Shown here: piece by piece, positions 8,631 to 18,291 of the stretch
Numbering within the stretch: the stretch's first letter is position 1
Layout: each line of letters starts with the position of its first letter
Source of the DNA: Candidatus Phyllobacterium onerii
GTDB lineage: Bacteria > Pseudomonadota > Alphaproteobacteria > Rhizobiales > Rhizobiaceae
Reading direction: 5' to 3'
Length of the DNA: 64,000 nucleotides
Assembly: GCF_028331445.1 (NCBI RefSeq)
Contig: NZ_JAQMHX010000010.1
Coordinates: 93,982 to 157,981 of the forward strand
The notes under the pieces: model-generated
What the model was told of the DNA's origin: nothing
Databases searched by the model: none
The model's input: the letters and a program-made list of their open reading frames with translations, nothing else
Position numbers and translations under genes: made by a program

Positions 8631-10928
8631 CTATGCGCCCTCGACCGGAGTGATGGTCTCGGCCCGCTCTGCCAGTCGAACCATCTGGTCGCGGCCGGGA
8701 TAATAGGGCTTTGGCCAAGATTCGGTCTTGTCGCCCAAGGCGACGGCCGCGTGCAATGTCCAGTACGGATCGCTGAGATGCGGACGCGCAAGGCAGACGA
8801 GATCGGCACGCCCGGCAAGCAGGATCGAGTTCACATGGTCCGGCTCGTAGATATTGCCGACAGCCATCGTCGCCATGCCTGTCTCGTTGCGGATGCGGTC
8901 CGAAAATGGCGTCTGGAACATGCGGCCATAGACCGGACGCGCATCGACCGAGGTCTGTCCGGCAGAAACATCGCAGATATCAACGCCCGCTGTTTGCAGC
9001 ATCCGCGCAATCTCCACCGCGTCCTGTGGCGTAACGCCTTGCTTGCCGACCCAGTCATTGGCCGAGATTCGCATGGAGATCGGCTTTTCATCGGGCCAGG
9101 CTAGCCGCACGGTGCGGAAAATCTCCAGCGGATAGCGCACGCGGTTCTCCAGTGAACCGCCATATTCGTCGGTACGGTTGTTCATCATCGGCGTGATGAA
9201 TGAGGACAGCAGATAGCCATGCGCCGCGTGCAGTTCCAGCATGTCGAATCCGGCGCGATTTGCCATCAGCGCCGCCGTGACGAATTGATCGCGTATGCGG
9301 TCCATGTCAGTGCGCGTCATGGCGTGCGGGGTCTGGTTCTGTTTCGACCATGCGAGCTCGGATGCGGAAAGCACTGGCCAATTGCCGTCGGTGAGCGGCT
9401 CGTCCATGCCTTCCCAGCCGACCCGCGTCGAGCCCTTGGCGCCGGAATGGCCGAGTTGGCAGCAGATCTTGGCGTCAGTCTCTGCATGGACAAAATCGAC
9501 GATCCGCTTCCATCCGTCTTCATGCTCGGGCGCATACATGCCGGTGCATCCGGGTGTGATCCTCCCTTCGTCACTGACGCAGGTCATCTCGATGGTTACC
9601 ATGCCCGCACCGCCCTTGGCACGCTCGCCATAATGCACCAGATGCCAGTCGTTCGGTGTCCCATCGATGGCTTTGTATTGCGCCATGGGCGAAACGACGA
9701 TTCGGTTCTTCAGCGCCATACCGCGTAGTTGGAACGGCGCGAACATCGGAGCGCGGTGCGTGCCTTGCCCGGCGCCAGCTTTTTCCTGAAACCACGCTTC
9801 CGCATTGGCCAGCCAGTTGCGGTCGCGCAGGCGCAAATTTTCATGGCTGATACGCTGCGAGCGGGTCAGCAGTGAATAATTGAATTGGACGGGATCAAGA
9901 TCGAAATAGCGCTCCACATCCTCGAACCATTCGAGCGAATTGCGCGCGGCAGATTGCAGCCGCAGCACCTGCAAACGGCGCTCGTCCTCATATTTATCGA
10001 AGGCTGCACCAATCGACTTTTCCGTATGCAGGTACTCTGCCAGCGCGATAGCACTTTCGAGCGCCAGCTTGGTGCCGGAGCCGATGGAGAAATGCGCCGT
10101 TGCCGCGGCATCGCCGAGGAGCACGACGTTTTGATACGACCATTTCTCGCACAGCACGCGGGGAAAGCTGATCCATGCCGAGCCGCGAATATGATTGGCA
10201 TTGGTCATCAGCGCATGACCGCCGAGATATCTCGCGAAAATCCGTTCGCACACAGCGATGGACTCCTGCTGGCTCATTGCGCCGAAGCCGAACTTGTCCC
10301 AGGTCGCCTGCGTGCATTCGACGATGAACGTCGCCGTGTCGTCATCGAACTGGTAGGCGTGCGCCCAGATCCAGCCATGCTCGGTCTCTTCGAAGATGAA
10401 GGTGAAGGCATTGTCGAACTTCTGGTGTGTGCCGAGCCAAACGAACTTGCATTTGCGTACGTCGATCTCAGGCTTGAAATGCTCGGCGAATGCGGCGCGG
10501 GTGCGCGAGTTCAACCCATCGGCTCCGATGACCAGATCATAAGTCTTGCCCAAGGCCACCACGTCGTCGATCGGCGTTTCGAAGCGCAGGTGAACGCCGA
10601 GTTCTCTCGCGCGGTTTTGCAACACAAGCAGCAGCTTTTTGCGGCCAATGCCGCAAAAGCCGTGTCCGGTCGATACAGTTTCGGTGTTTTTGAAGTGAAC
10701 GGCTATATCGTCCCAATAGGCGAATTGCGTGCGGATGGCCTCGGCGCTGATCGCATCATTGGCAGCGAGATTGCCGAGCGTTTCGTTGGAAAGCACCACG
10801 CCCCAGCCGAATGTATCATCGGCTTTGTTACGCTCGATGATGGTGATGTCGTGAGCAGGATCGCGCAGCTTCATGCTGATCGCGAAATAGAGACCGGCAG
10901 GTCCTCCTCCGAGACAGGCGATCTTCAT
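8631..10928 (-). CDS. abmA: 2-aminobenzoyl-CoA monooxygenase/reductase (two-domain flavoprotein)
   Basis: 765 aa fusion. The N-terminal ~390 residues are a PHBH-type FAD monooxygenase, with [10 protein letters not shown] and a later [18 protein letters not shown] segment. From ~residue 395 to the end is an old-yellow-enzyme domain ([40 protein letters not shown]). This architecture matches the Azoarcus evansii enzyme that hydroxylates and then reduces 2-aminobenzoyl-CoA to 2-amino-5-oxocyclohex-1-ene-1-carboxyl-CoA. The start at 10928 gives MKIACLGGG; an upstream in-frame extension would enter the regulatory region. It is the first gene of the minus-strand operon. Confidence 0.92.
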   Translation of the reverse strand: MKIACLGGGPAGLYFAISMKLRDPAHDITIIERNKADDTFGWGVVLSNETLGNLAANDAISAEAIRTQFAYWDDIAVHFKNTETVSTGHGFCGIGRKKLLLVLQNRARELGVHLRFETPIDDVVALGKTYDLVIGADGLNSRTRAAFAEHFKPEIDVRKCKFVWLGTHQKFDNAFTFIFEETEHGWIWAHAYQFDDDTATFIVECTQATWDKFGFGAMSQQESIAVCERIFARYLGGHALMTNANHIRGSAWISFPRVLCEKWSYQNVVLLGDAAATAHFSIGSGTKLALESAIALAEYLHTEKSIGAAFDKYEDERRLQVLRLQSAARNSLEWFEDVERYFDLDPVQFNYSLLTRSQRISHENLRLRDRNWLANAEAWFQEKAGAGQGTHRAPMFAPFQLRGMALKNRIVVSPMAQYKAIDGTPNDWHLVHYGERAKGGAGMVTIEMTCVSDEGRITPGCTGMYAPEHEDGWKRIVDFVHAETDAKICCQLGHSGAKGSTRVGWEGMDEPLTDGNWPVLSASELAWSKQNQTPHAMTRTDMDRIRDQFVTAALMANRAGFDMLELHAAHGYLLSSFITPMMNNRTDEYGGSLENRVRYPLEIFRTVRLAWPDEKPISMRISANDWVGKQGVTPQDAVEIARMLQTAGVDICDVSAGQTSVDARPVYGRMFQTPFSDRIRNETGMATMAVGNIYEPDHVNSILLAGRADLVCLARPHLSDPYWTLHAAVALGDKTESWPKPYYPGRDQMVRLAERAETITPVEGA

Positions 10929-10986
10929 CAGACATGCACTCCGGTTTGAACCTCGTCGTGCCATCATCGTGTCACTGCCTGAAAAT

Positions 10987-11015
10987 AATTTCAAGTATGA
11001 AATTTCAAGCTTGAA
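10987..11015. promoter_or_regulatory. Two adjacent palindromes in the divergent promoter, candidate MarR operators
   Basis: Between the monooxygenase/reductase and the divergent enoyl-CoA hydratase lie two inverted repeats. Site 1 (10987-11004) is AATTTCA-AGTA-TGAAATT with perfect 7-bp arms. Site 2 (11004-11015) is the perfect 12-bp palindrome TTCAAGCTTGAA. Both share TTCAAG and their centres are 14 bp apart. The size and symmetry suit MarR dimers, and the operon encodes one. Binding is inferred, not shown. Confidence 0.6.
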
Positions 11016-11065
11016 TTATTTATTTGATTGTGCGGATATTGAGCATGGAAAATGGGAGGCTCGCG

Positions 11066-11830
11066 TTGGAAAACACTATCCGAACCGAAATACAGGATGG
11101 CTATGCGATCCTGACCCTTGACCGCCCAAATGCATGCAATGCGCTCAACACCGGTATGCTGAAGCAACTGGCGGAAGCGTTGGCTCATTTCGACCGCGAT
11201 CCCGAAATACGCCTCGTCATCCTGACGGGCGCGGATGGCAATTTCGCCTCTGGCGCGGATATCGGCGAGATTGCCGACAGGACTGCCCTGGACGGCGTGC
11301 ATGATCTGCGGCTGCATTCCTGGGAGACGATTGCCAAGGTGCGCAAGCCGCTCATCGCCGCGGTGGAAGGTTACTGCCTCGGCGGCGGTTTCGAACTTGC
11401 GCAGCGCTGCGATCTCATCGTGGCTGCCGAAAATGCCACGTTCAGCCAGCCGGAGGTACGGCTTGGTCTCATACCCGGCGCAGGTGGTGTCCAGCGCCTT
11501 GCAACCAGCATCGGCAAATGGCGAGCGATGCGGATGGTCCTGAGCGGCGAAACCATCACTGGACGGGAAGCGTTCGAATGGGGCCTTGCTTCCCATACAA
11601 GCGCTGCTGGCGAAGCACTGCCAACGGCCAAAGAAATCGCTGCCAAGCTGGCCCAGGGCGCTCCTTTGGCGCAGCAGTTCGCCAAGCAGGCGGTGCTGAC
11701 AGCATTGGACAAACCGGAGGGCCTCGATCTGGAGCGCCGCTCGTTCGAACTGCTGCTCTCCACCGAGGACAAGGCTGAAGGCATCGCCGCCTTTCGTGCC
11801 AAGCGCAAGCCGGACTTCAAGGGGCGCTGA
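11066..11830 (+). CDS. Enoyl-CoA hydratase (crotonase family), canonical
   Basis: 254 aa from a TTG start at 11066. That start has GGGAGG six bases upstream and gives the usual family N-terminus (MENTIRTEI); an ATG at 11045 is possible but has a weaker ribosome site. Oxyanion-hole residues lie in GNFASGADI and CLGGGFELAQRCD, and both catalytic glutamates are present (FELAQRCD and SQPEVRLGLIPGAGG). It hydrates 2-enoyl-CoA to 3-hydroxyacyl-CoA. It is divergent from the anthranilate operon and one base upstream of the 3-hydroxyacyl-CoA dehydrogenase, so the two probably finish beta-oxidation of the ring-derived chain. Confidence 0.86.
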   Translation: MENTIRTEIQDGYAILTLDRPNACNALNTGMLKQLAEALAHFDRDPEIRLVILTGADGNFASGADIGEIADRTALDGVHDLRLHSWETIAKVRKPLIAAVEGYCLGGGFELAQRCDLIVAAENATFSQPEVRLGLIPGAGGVQRLATSIGKWRAMRMVLSGETITGREAFEWGLASHTSAAGEALPTAKEIAAKLAQGAPLAQQFAKQAVLTALDKPEGLDLERRSFELLLSTEDKAEGIAAFRAKRKPDFKGR

Positions 11831-11831
11831 C

Positions 11832-12980
11832 ATGAGTGAAACAATCGATGTAATCGGCGTCGTTGGCGCGGGCGTGATGGGTCGCGGCATTGCCCAACTC
11901 ATGGCGCGTGGCAGCAAACGGACGATCTTGTATGATGCCGTTCCGGGCATGGCGGCGACAGCCAAGGCGACCATTCTTATCGGCATCGAGGAGCGCATCG
12001 CTCGTGGCAAGGCCGGTGAGGATGAATTGGCTGTAGCGGCCAGGAACATCGTGATCGCAGATGATCTGGCTGGTCTCGCGCCTTGCGAGCTTATTATCGA
12101 AGCCATCATTGAAACCATTGACGCCAAGGTTGGATTGTTTCGCGCGCTGGAAACCGTGTGCGATGATAGCTGCATCCTTGCAACCAACACGTCATCGCTG
12201 TCAGTCACCGCGATAGCGGAAGGCTTGCAGAACCCCCGTCGATGCGCGGGGTTGCATTTCTTCAACCCTGCAACCGTGATGAAATTGGTCGAAGTGGTTG
12301 CAGCGCCCGCGACAGATCCGGCCATCATGAAGCAGCTTGCAGCGGTCGTTGAAGGGCTTGGCAAGATAGCTGTCGAGGTGCGAGACAGTCCGGGCTTTCT
12401 GGTCAATCGTTGTGCCCGGCCATTCTATGGTGAAGCATTGAAACTGCTGGAGCAGGGCGCTGCCGATGCGGCTACCATTGATGCCTGTCTAAAATCGTCG
12501 GGAGGCTTTCCGCTTGGACCGTTCGAACTCATCGATCTCGTTGGCGTCGATATAAACCTTCATGCGACACGGGCGGTCTGGAACGCTTTTGGACAAGCGC
12601 CGCGCTTCACGCCTTCGTCGATCCTTGAAAATATGGTGCGTAAGGGGAAATTGGGCCGGAAAACCGGCTCGGGCTTTTTCACCTATCCACGTGAGAAAAC
12701 CAGCGCATTAGCGGAAATCCACTGTGATCCGGATATTTTCCTGCGCGTTGCTTCAATGCTCGCCAATGAGGCAGCCTTCGCCTTTCAGGAAGAACTCGCC
12801 TCGGCGGAAGCTATCAACACGGCTGTCAGGCTTGGCCTCAATTTCAAGTATGGGCCGCGCGACCTTGCGCAGATCATAGGCGTTCCAAAGATCATCAAGA
12901 CGCTGCAGCGCTGCGCGCAAACCGATACCTCCGGACGCTATGAAATCTGTGCATCACTCGCGCAATTTGCAGGTCAATAG
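11832..12980 (+). CDS. 3-hydroxyacyl-CoA dehydrogenase
   Basis: 382 aa. The N-terminal Rossmann domain carries VVGAGVMGRGIAQ, and NTSSLSVTAIAE plus HFFNPATVMKLVEVV form the 3HCDH signature with the catalytic His. C-terminal domains begin near RDSPGFLVNR. A second, partial C-terminal domain follows (RKTGSGFFTYP onward), so it is longer than the ~285-aa 3-hydroxybutyryl-CoA dehydrogenases. The ATG at 11832 lies one base after the upstream stop. It oxidises 3-hydroxyacyl-CoA with NAD+. No thiolase is visible to complete the pathway in this window. Confidence 0.86.
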   Translation: MSETIDVIGVVGAGVMGRGIAQLMARGSKRTILYDAVPGMAATAKATILIGIEERIARGKAGEDELAVAARNIVIADDLAGLAPCELIIEAIIETIDAKVGLFRALETVCDDSCILATNTSSLSVTAIAEGLQNPRRCAGLHFFNPATVMKLVEVVAAPATDPAIMKQLAAVVEGLGKIAVEVRDSPGFLVNRCARPFYGEALKLLEQGAADAATIDACLKSSGGFPLGPFELIDLVGVDINLHATRAVWNAFGQAPRFTPSSILENMVRKGKLGRKTGSGFFTYPREKTSALAEIHCDPDIFLRVASMLANEAAFAFQEELASAEAINTAVRLGLNFKYGPRDLAQIIGVPKIIKTLQRCAQTDTSGRYEICASLAQFAGQ

Positions 12981-13583
12981 CTCCCCCTTGAACCACTTGA
13001 AAATAGAACCCAGCGGCTAGGCGACCGCCGAAATTACAGAACTTGCCTCGCATTGCAGGTTTCGCGATTGTACCCACGCTCATGAACGGGCTGCGCTGTG
13101 CAAATAGCAATGGCATTAGGCAAGATAGACCCTCAGCGATTGGCCCGCTGGCAAAAGCTGCAGGACGAAAACCGGGGTAATACCGTTGAAGGAGTCAGAT
13201 CGCGTGGCACCCGTTCCGTCCTTGGCCCTAAAACTAGACGTTAAAACCCCTTGGGTGAGCCGGCCAGATGCCTGCTTTTGGCCCAACCCAACCCGAATGA
13301 CGCCAATTGGGGCTCGCTCGAGCTTGATCTCCGCGCGGGCATCAAGCACGCTCCAGGGTCAAACGACAGCCAGAGACGCGTTGCAGACCGTCGCGGACAG
13401 TTGGAGGCGCAAATTCGATCGCTTGAACCCTTGATGGAAGCTGATCTTCAGGAACCACGGCTTCCACGGCGGTCATCACTTCGACGGCCTTCACGGCCAC
13501 CCGCAAGCAGTCCCGCCCGTTGACGCCGACGGCTAATCGCGGCACGCTGGCGTCGGGCACGTTGAAGTCGAGGAGATACTCCG
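12981..13583. other. Gene-poor interval, no recognisable gene
   Basis: About 600 bp. Short open frames on both strands show no family I recognise and have no good ribosome site. The composition stays GC-rich, so it could be decayed coding sequence. No RNA gene or terminator is evident. Confidence 0.4.
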
Positions 13584-14018
13584 ATGCATGTAACGATAGC
13601 ACAAGCACAGAAAATCGTCGAAGCCTCTCGTGCAAAGGCCGAGGCCTTGAATACGCAAATGTGTATAGCCGTGGTCGACTCCGGGGGAAACCTGAAGGCC
13701 TTTTATCGAATGGACGATGCGTGGGTCGGGTCTATCGACATCTCCCATAAGAAGGCTAAGACGGCGCTTTTTTTTGGTATGATGACCGGGCAAATCGGCC
13801 AATTATCTCAGCCGAACGGCCCCCTGTATGGTATCGAGCACTCCAATGACGGTCTCATCACCTTCCCAGGTGGAATTCCAATCGTCGATGACGACGGTGT
13901 GATGAGCGGTGCTGTTGGAGTAAGCGGGTCGACGGTCGAGAATGATCACGCCGTTGCTGAGGCCGGCGTACGCGCTGTCGGCCAGATTGAATTGCCAGAG
14001 CACCCTTGGCGAACGTAG
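13584..14018 (+). CDS. GlcG/HbpS-family protein (DUF336)
   Basis: 144 aa. The sequence follows the GlcG/HbpS pattern: an N-terminal helix with [15 protein letters not shown], then [21 protein letters not shown], the [18 protein letters not shown] loop and a [21 protein letters not shown]-terminus. Members include haem-binding HbpS and proteins encoded beside oxidoreductases; the biochemical role is often unknown. There is no signal peptide, so it is likely cytosolic. GAGGAG sits eight bases before the ATG. It stands alone between gene-poor intervals, so context gives no clue to a pathway. Confidence 0.8.
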   Translation: MHVTIAQAQKIVEASRAKAEALNTQMCIAVVDSGGNLKAFYRMDDAWVGSIDISHKKAKTALFFGMMTGQIGQLSQPNGPLYGIEHSNDGLITFPGGIPIVDDDGVMSGAVGVSGSTVENDHAVAEAGVRAVGQIELPEHPWRT

Positions 14019-14595
14019 GTAAGAACACTCCGTACGATTGGAAACTCCATAGGCGCGAATGGGTTGCGCGAGTTCAACGCCCGGTTCGATCTCGAGAGTG
14101 GAGACCACCACTTCTGCGTTTTCTGAGGAAGGACGATCGGATAAGGCGCGAAGCCGTCGGCGTTCTCTGGTGGGTTTGCCAAATCATATAGTTATTCGGA
14201 ACGAGAGGGGACGACTAGCGCGGGTTTGCAGTCCCGATCTTTTTCAAGGTGACCATTGAATAGGGCACTACACAACAGGCTTGTAGACATTCAAGCTACA
14301 ATCCAAAATGCTCGATATTCGCCTATTATCGGCATTTACAAACGAACGGTTTCTCGCCCAGTTCCTGATTGAACAAAACTTGGATCCGAGACGGATCAAT
14401 CGTTTATATAGTTGAGGAACTCGCAGTTGCAGTGCGATACATTTCCAAGTGTCGGAAGCGCTCAGGCCGAGCTGTCGACGCGATCGACGTCAGCACCACG
14501 GTCAAAGCGTTAGCGGAACGAGGATTTGCGCTTCGCATTTCTGGTTCAGGCATGGCCGGGTTGGATGGGCACATGCCTAGCCCTACGCAACACCG
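14019..14595. other. Gene-poor interval upstream of the fic stop
   Basis: About 580 bp. A 113-codon plus-strand frame (14369-14710) overlaps the fic gene antisense and resembles nothing I know. No repeats, RNA genes or insertion-sequence ends are evident. Confidence 0.35.
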
Positions 14596-16140
14596 TTACC
14601 GTACGCCGCTACTTGTTTGTTCAAACGACCACTTCACCTGCTCTGCCAGGAACGCGGCAAACGGCTTCACATTCATATTGCCGCTCGCTTCCTCCAGCCC
14701 TGCCAGATAGGCCCTGCGGTCTTCCACCCTGACGACTGTCCAGGGATAACCGCCGGAGGCCAGCATGGCATTCATGAGAAACCGCGCTATCCGGCCATTG
14801 CCGTCCGGATAGGGATGCACATAGCCCAAGAGCCAGTGTCCGAGCACGGCGCGCACGGATGCTTCTTTCTCCGCCTCCAGTAAATCGAATAGCGCGATCA
14901 TCCCATCGGCCACCGCCTCTGCTCGCGGCGGTACATGTTGTGAGCCCCGCAGGTACACAGATTGATTGCGATATCCGGCAAGCGCACTCGCCCTGAGTAT
15001 ACCAGCGGTCACGGAGGGCGCGAACAGTTCCCGGTACCATTCTCGATGTGTTTCCCGCGTCAACGCTCCTGCCGGCTTGCCGTTTATGATAGCGGCGACC
15101 GACTCTTTGACCTTCTGAAAGGCGAGGTAGTAACCGCGCGCGGCAAGCGCATCCCGGTTCTTGCGGTCGTCTTCATCGATCTCCGGGTTCCAGCTTCCCT
15201 CTCTCACACGGTCGATGAGCTCGGGTGTGACGCTGTACCCTTCGATCGACAGCGAATGATAGGCGTCGCTCTCGTAGATATCCTCGAGGAACTTCATATA
15301 GGCGTCCTTGTCGACCGGCAGGCCAGTTGCCTTTGGGAATATTTCAATGACGGCTTCGCGCTGTGATTCCCAGATCGCGCGCAGGCGGGCGACAAGCGGC
15401 GGTACCCCCGCCGGGATAACGGTCACACCAGCTTGACCCGCGAACGGATCGGACTCGCGCACGTCATACCCGGCCGCTTTAAAGGCCGCCACGATTTCAT
15501 CCGCGAAGGCGTCGCGCCCTACGCGGCGGAAAGCGCCGGCAAGTCGTCCCGCCACGGAGGAATGGCCGCCATCAAGCAATAAGGCCAGAACAGTTGAGAC
15601 GTCGCGCACGGACGCCATTGCGATCTGTATCTCGATCGGCGCGCGCTGGAAAAATGCTTCCGGTACACGAATAAGCGCGGCCTCAACCGTGAATATGCGC
15701 TGACGGTTCTTTTCCGTCAGCTGTTCTGGCATTTCCTTGACTTGGAGGTCATAGATGGAAGTGCCAAACAACAGGTCGATTTTGTTGTTCTTGCCCTTGG
15801 GTGTGTTAACCACCACCTGCGGCGGAATGGTGGGCGCTTCCGCATGCAGCAAAAGCGACTGCTCTGGTGACAAGAACCAGTCCTTGCCGAACCGCTCATT
15901 GCAGTACAGAGAACAGAATTCCCAGAAGCTTGCGTACCAGGGGGTGGTGTCCTGTTGCTGCGCCTGCGGGCCGGTCGACATGACCCAGCCTCTAATCACA
16001 TTGCGCAGAAAGCCATTCTGCAGCAGTCGCTCTCGGTGAACGCGGGATAGTTCGTCCGACTTGAATATGCGCCGCCCGCCTTCCTGCAGCTTTTTGAGGA
16101 TGGCTAGGGATTCAGAGAGTTTTTCATGGGGCTTGGCCAT
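14596..16140 (-). CDS. Fic-domain protein with N-terminal winged-helix (AbiEi antitoxin-like) region
   Basis: 514 aa. The C-terminal Fic domain has the core motif HPYPDGNGRIARF with His at ~residue 442; Fic enzymes transfer AMP or other nucleotides to protein hydroxyls. An inhibitory-type motif SLSIEG, with Glu at ~300, lies N-terminal to the core, as in class II self-inhibited Fic proteins. The first ~60 residues (LAILKKLQEGGRRIFKSDEL...) look like the winged helix of AbiEi-type antitoxins, suggesting DNA binding. Start chosen at 16140 with GGCAGG upstream; an alternative is 16173. No partner gene is adjacent, so inhibitor and regulator may be built in. See the iterons just upstream. Confidence 0.85.
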   Translation of the reverse strand: MAKPHEKLSESLAILKKLQEGGRRIFKSDELSRVHRERLLQNGFLRNVIRGWVMSTGPQAQQQDTTPWYASFWEFCSLYCNERFGKDWFLSPEQSLLLHAEAPTIPPQVVVNTPKGKNNKIDLLFGTSIYDLQVKEMPEQLTEKNRQRIFTVEAALIRVPEAFFQRAPIEIQIAMASVRDVSTVLALLLDGGHSSVAGRLAGAFRRVGRDAFADEIVAAFKAAGYDVRESDPFAGQAGVTVIPAGVPPLVARLRAIWESQREAVIEIFPKATGLPVDKDAYMKFLEDIYESDAYHSLSIEGYSVTPELIDRVREGSWNPEIDEDDRKNRDALAARGYYLAFQKVKESVAAIINGKPAGALTRETHREWYRELFAPSVTAGILRASALAGYRNQSVYLRGSQHVPPRAEAVADGMIALFDLLEAEKEASVRAVLGHWLLGYVHPYPDGNGRIARFLMNAMLASGGYPWTVVRVEDRRAYLAGLEEASGNMNVKPFAAFLAEQVKWSFEQTSSGVR

Positions 16141-16150
16141 TACCTGCCCT

Positions 16151-16270
16151 TGCAAGTTTTTGGTGTTGTGCAATTACAAGTATATAATGATGATCTATCA
16201 CAAGTCAATCATGCCGTGAAATCACAAGTTTTTAGCGGTGAGCAATTGCAAGTTCTTAATGTTGCGGCAG
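16151..16270. repeat. Five tandem 24-bp iterons upstream of fic
   Basis: CAAGT starts at 16153, 16177, 16201, 16225 and 16249, an exact 24-bp spacing. The units begin at 16151, 16175, 16199, 16223 and 16247. Most read (T/C)(G/A)CAAGT followed by a T-rich stretch and end in AAT; units 1 and 4 are the most alike. The array covers the fic promoter and leader. It is most simply a multi-site operator for the winged-helix part of the Fic protein (inference). No replication gene is near that would suggest an origin. Confidence 0.8.
16181..16208 (-). promoter_or_regulatory. Candidate sigma-70 promoter for fic, inside the iterons
   Basis: On the minus strand, TTGACT (16208-16203) and TATATA (16186-16181) are separated by 16 bp. 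Transcription would start near 16174, leaving a leader of about 33 bases that contains iteron 1. The promoter lies within iterons 2 and 3, so a protein bound to the repeats would block it. Confidence 0.55.
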
Positions 16271-16623
16271 AAATATGAAATATCTCAATGGGATAATGGG
16301 GTAACTATGTGATTTAAGCGGTTAGCGCGGCCTCCGCCAAATTTCCTGGCGGTTAAGGGTATGTTTTGTTTGTTCAGCAGCTGCGTCAGTGAGTACTAAA
16401 TATCGCTGTTGTGAGTTCATTGCGACACGCGAGTCACCCGGGTAAATCTCTTTGAAGTCCCAATCTGCATAAGTCTTTCCTTCACCGACTGACAGCGGGA
16501 TTTGCGTGCCGGAAATGAGTGGCAGTCAAAACGAGCTAACAACCACCCAATACTTTTAAAGCCGCAAATTCCTAGGCGTACCGGCGTTGTCCATACTAAC
16601 GGCACTATTCAGATCATCATGTT

Positions 16624-16919
16624 CGCTTGCGGCAAAAGCTCCGCCTTCGAGATGATAGACATGCGGTTCTTCCGAAAAATATTCCTGTAAGCCCATCATG
16701 AACATCCGATGGTCTTCACTCGCTTCGAAGCCCAACGTGTGATCCTCGATTGAGCGCCCTCGAGCAATCAGGTGGAATAGTTCGGGCATTTCGATCTCTT
16801 GCGCCAGTGACCGGGGTAACCTTCTGCGCGGGTAGGTAGCGGAACGACTTCGGCGAATGCTTGTCTGAACGTTTCAGATGCTCCTTGTAAATGGGCAGCA
16901 CAGCGATCTCATAAATCAT
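16624..16919 (-). pseudogene. Frameshifted NIPSNAP/antibiotic-biosynthesis-monooxygenase-like gene
   Basis: Three reading frames join into one protein of this small dimeric ferredoxin-like-fold family. It starts with MIYEIAVLPIYKEHLK at 16919. A second frame then reads FRQAFAEVVPLPTRAEGY. A third reads PELFHLIARGRSIEDHT...GFEASEDH, ending near FAAS at ~16624. At least two frameshifts break it. Such proteins often accompany quinone or polyketide enzymes; the next gene upstream is a decayed quinone-oxidoreductase-like gene, so both probably belonged to one operon. Confidence 0.75.
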
Positions 16920-16948
16920 GGTTGAACCTTTAAAGTGAGTTGGAGCGT

Positions 16949-17440
16949 TTATGAGCGTGCACGCGCAGTGTCAGCCGACGGGTCAACTGCCATCGCGATT
17001 TTTCCCTGGATACTGTTGTTCGGGCTCTCAAGCCGGGTATGAGCGAGGGGGATGTCAGCGAGCGCATAGACAGCCCCAACGTGCGGCCGCAGCTGACCAC
17101 GCTCTATTAATGTGCTCAGTTCATCAAGCTTTCCGCGGTTTTGCCTTGTGAAAACGAAGTGATAACTTGCGTTCTTGCCCCATGCTTCAATGAGGTTCTG
17201 TGGCTGTGCGATGTCCACGATCGAGACCACGCGGCCAAGTTGCGCGAGCACGTCCGGGCTACGGGCCAATGTCGCCACCAATGGTGTCAAACACGACGTC
17301 GACTCCGCGGCCTTCCGTTTCCCGCATGATAGCGCTGATGTAGTCTTCCTTCTTGTAGTCGATGACGACGTCCGCGCCGACCTCGACCGAGACAACGGAA
17401 AAGTCGTCACGATGGGCGCGGACATGACACCGCTATTTCC
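16949..17440 (-). pseudogene. Remnant of zinc-type alcohol dehydrogenase / NADPH:quinone reductase
   Basis: Only the C-terminal half remains, in two frames. Upstream the frame reads [18 protein letters not shown] then [14 protein letters not shown]. Downstream another frame reads [20 protein letters not shown] and [20 protein letters not shown] to a stop at 16949. These are typical segments of the medium-chain dehydrogenase cofactor domain and C-terminus. The N-terminal catalytic domain is not detectable beyond ~17440. It lies just upstream of the broken NIPSNAP gene. Confidence 0.75.
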
Positions 17441-17607
17441 GGCCAAGTCGACGCGGTGACCGGATTTCTCACGAACACCAAGGCGGTGTCCGTGCTTGGT
17501 CCCGAGATCGTAACGCTTATTCCGGCAAACACCGGGGTTCCGAACTATGCAAATTCATACTTCGTGGCGGCAGATGCGTATGACAGCCAGAAAGAAAATC
17601 TCGTAAA

Positions 17608-18291
17608 TCACACGACGGACTTCACCCGCTCCCAGCCATTGGCGAGGTGAGTGTCTAGCTCGCGAGCTAAAGTCTCGGCGTCGCGTGCTTCGAGCGCTGC
17701 AATGATCCTCTCATGCTCGGCCACTGCTCCTGCCCATCGTTCAGCTCCCTCGTGTCCGATGAAACGGATGCGCTTCACACGCGATTGTAGCAATCCGTGC
17801 ACTTCGGCCAGGGGGGCATTGTTTGCCAGGGCTACAATCCCCGTATGGATCTGTTGATTCACCTTGTAATATTCGAGCCGTTCAGCAGCCTTATAGTGTT
17901 TTACCATTGCATCATGAAGTGAACGCAACCGCGCGATGCCTTCGTCGCTCGCCACCGCGCATGCGATACGTCCGGCGAGCATTTCCAATGACCGCAGGAC
18001 AATGAGCATATCCTCCACATCCTTGGCGGAGAAACGCTTGACCACGGCCCCCCGGCTTGGCACGAGCTCAACCAACCCTTCGCTGGCCAGGAATTTCAAG
18101 GCTTCGCGCAGCGGCGTGCGCGATACGCCCAGTTCCTCTCCGAGCTGGGTTTCGTAAATGCGCTCGCCCGGCTGCAGATCTCCTTCGATGATCATGTCCC
18201 GCAAACGCGTGACGATTTCTCCATGGAGCGACTGACGCGAGATAGTGGCAACTGTCCGTCGTCCGTTAGCCTCGACCATTTCAGATGCCAT
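17608..18291 (-). CDS. GntR-family (FadR subgroup) transcriptional regulator
   Basis: 227 aa. The winged helix at residues ~18-80 contains LRDMIIEGDLQPGERIYETQL, SRTPLREALKFLASEGLVEL and RGAVV. An all-helical FCD ligand-binding domain follows (VLRSLEMLAGRIA, HxxxH-type metal-site positions such as VNQQIHTGIV). Start at 18291 has GAGGAG upstream; a longer reading to 18345 is unneeded. It is divergent from the PdxA-like/TTT operon, which it probably regulates by sensing an organic acid. Candidate operators lie at 18398-18422. Confidence 0.87.
   Translation of the reverse strand: MASEMVEANGRRTVATISRQSLHGEIVTRLRDMIIEGDLQPGERIYETQLGEELGVSRTPLREALKFLASEGLVELVPSRGAVVKRFSAKDVEDMLIVLRSLEMLAGRIACAVASDEGIARLRSLHDAMVKHYKAAERLEYYKVNQQIHTGIVALANNAPLAEVHGLLQSRVKRIRFIGHEGAERWAGAVAEHERIIAALEARDAETLARELDTHLANGWERVKSVV

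Noticed and set aside
11024..11045. Alternative TTG or ATG starts for the enoyl-CoA hydratase
   Set aside because: Neither has a ribosome site comparable to GGGAGG before TTG 11066.
16151..16270. CRISPR array or plasmid replication iterons
   Set aside because: The units are 24-bp contiguous repeats without spacers, and no rep or cas gene is nearby.
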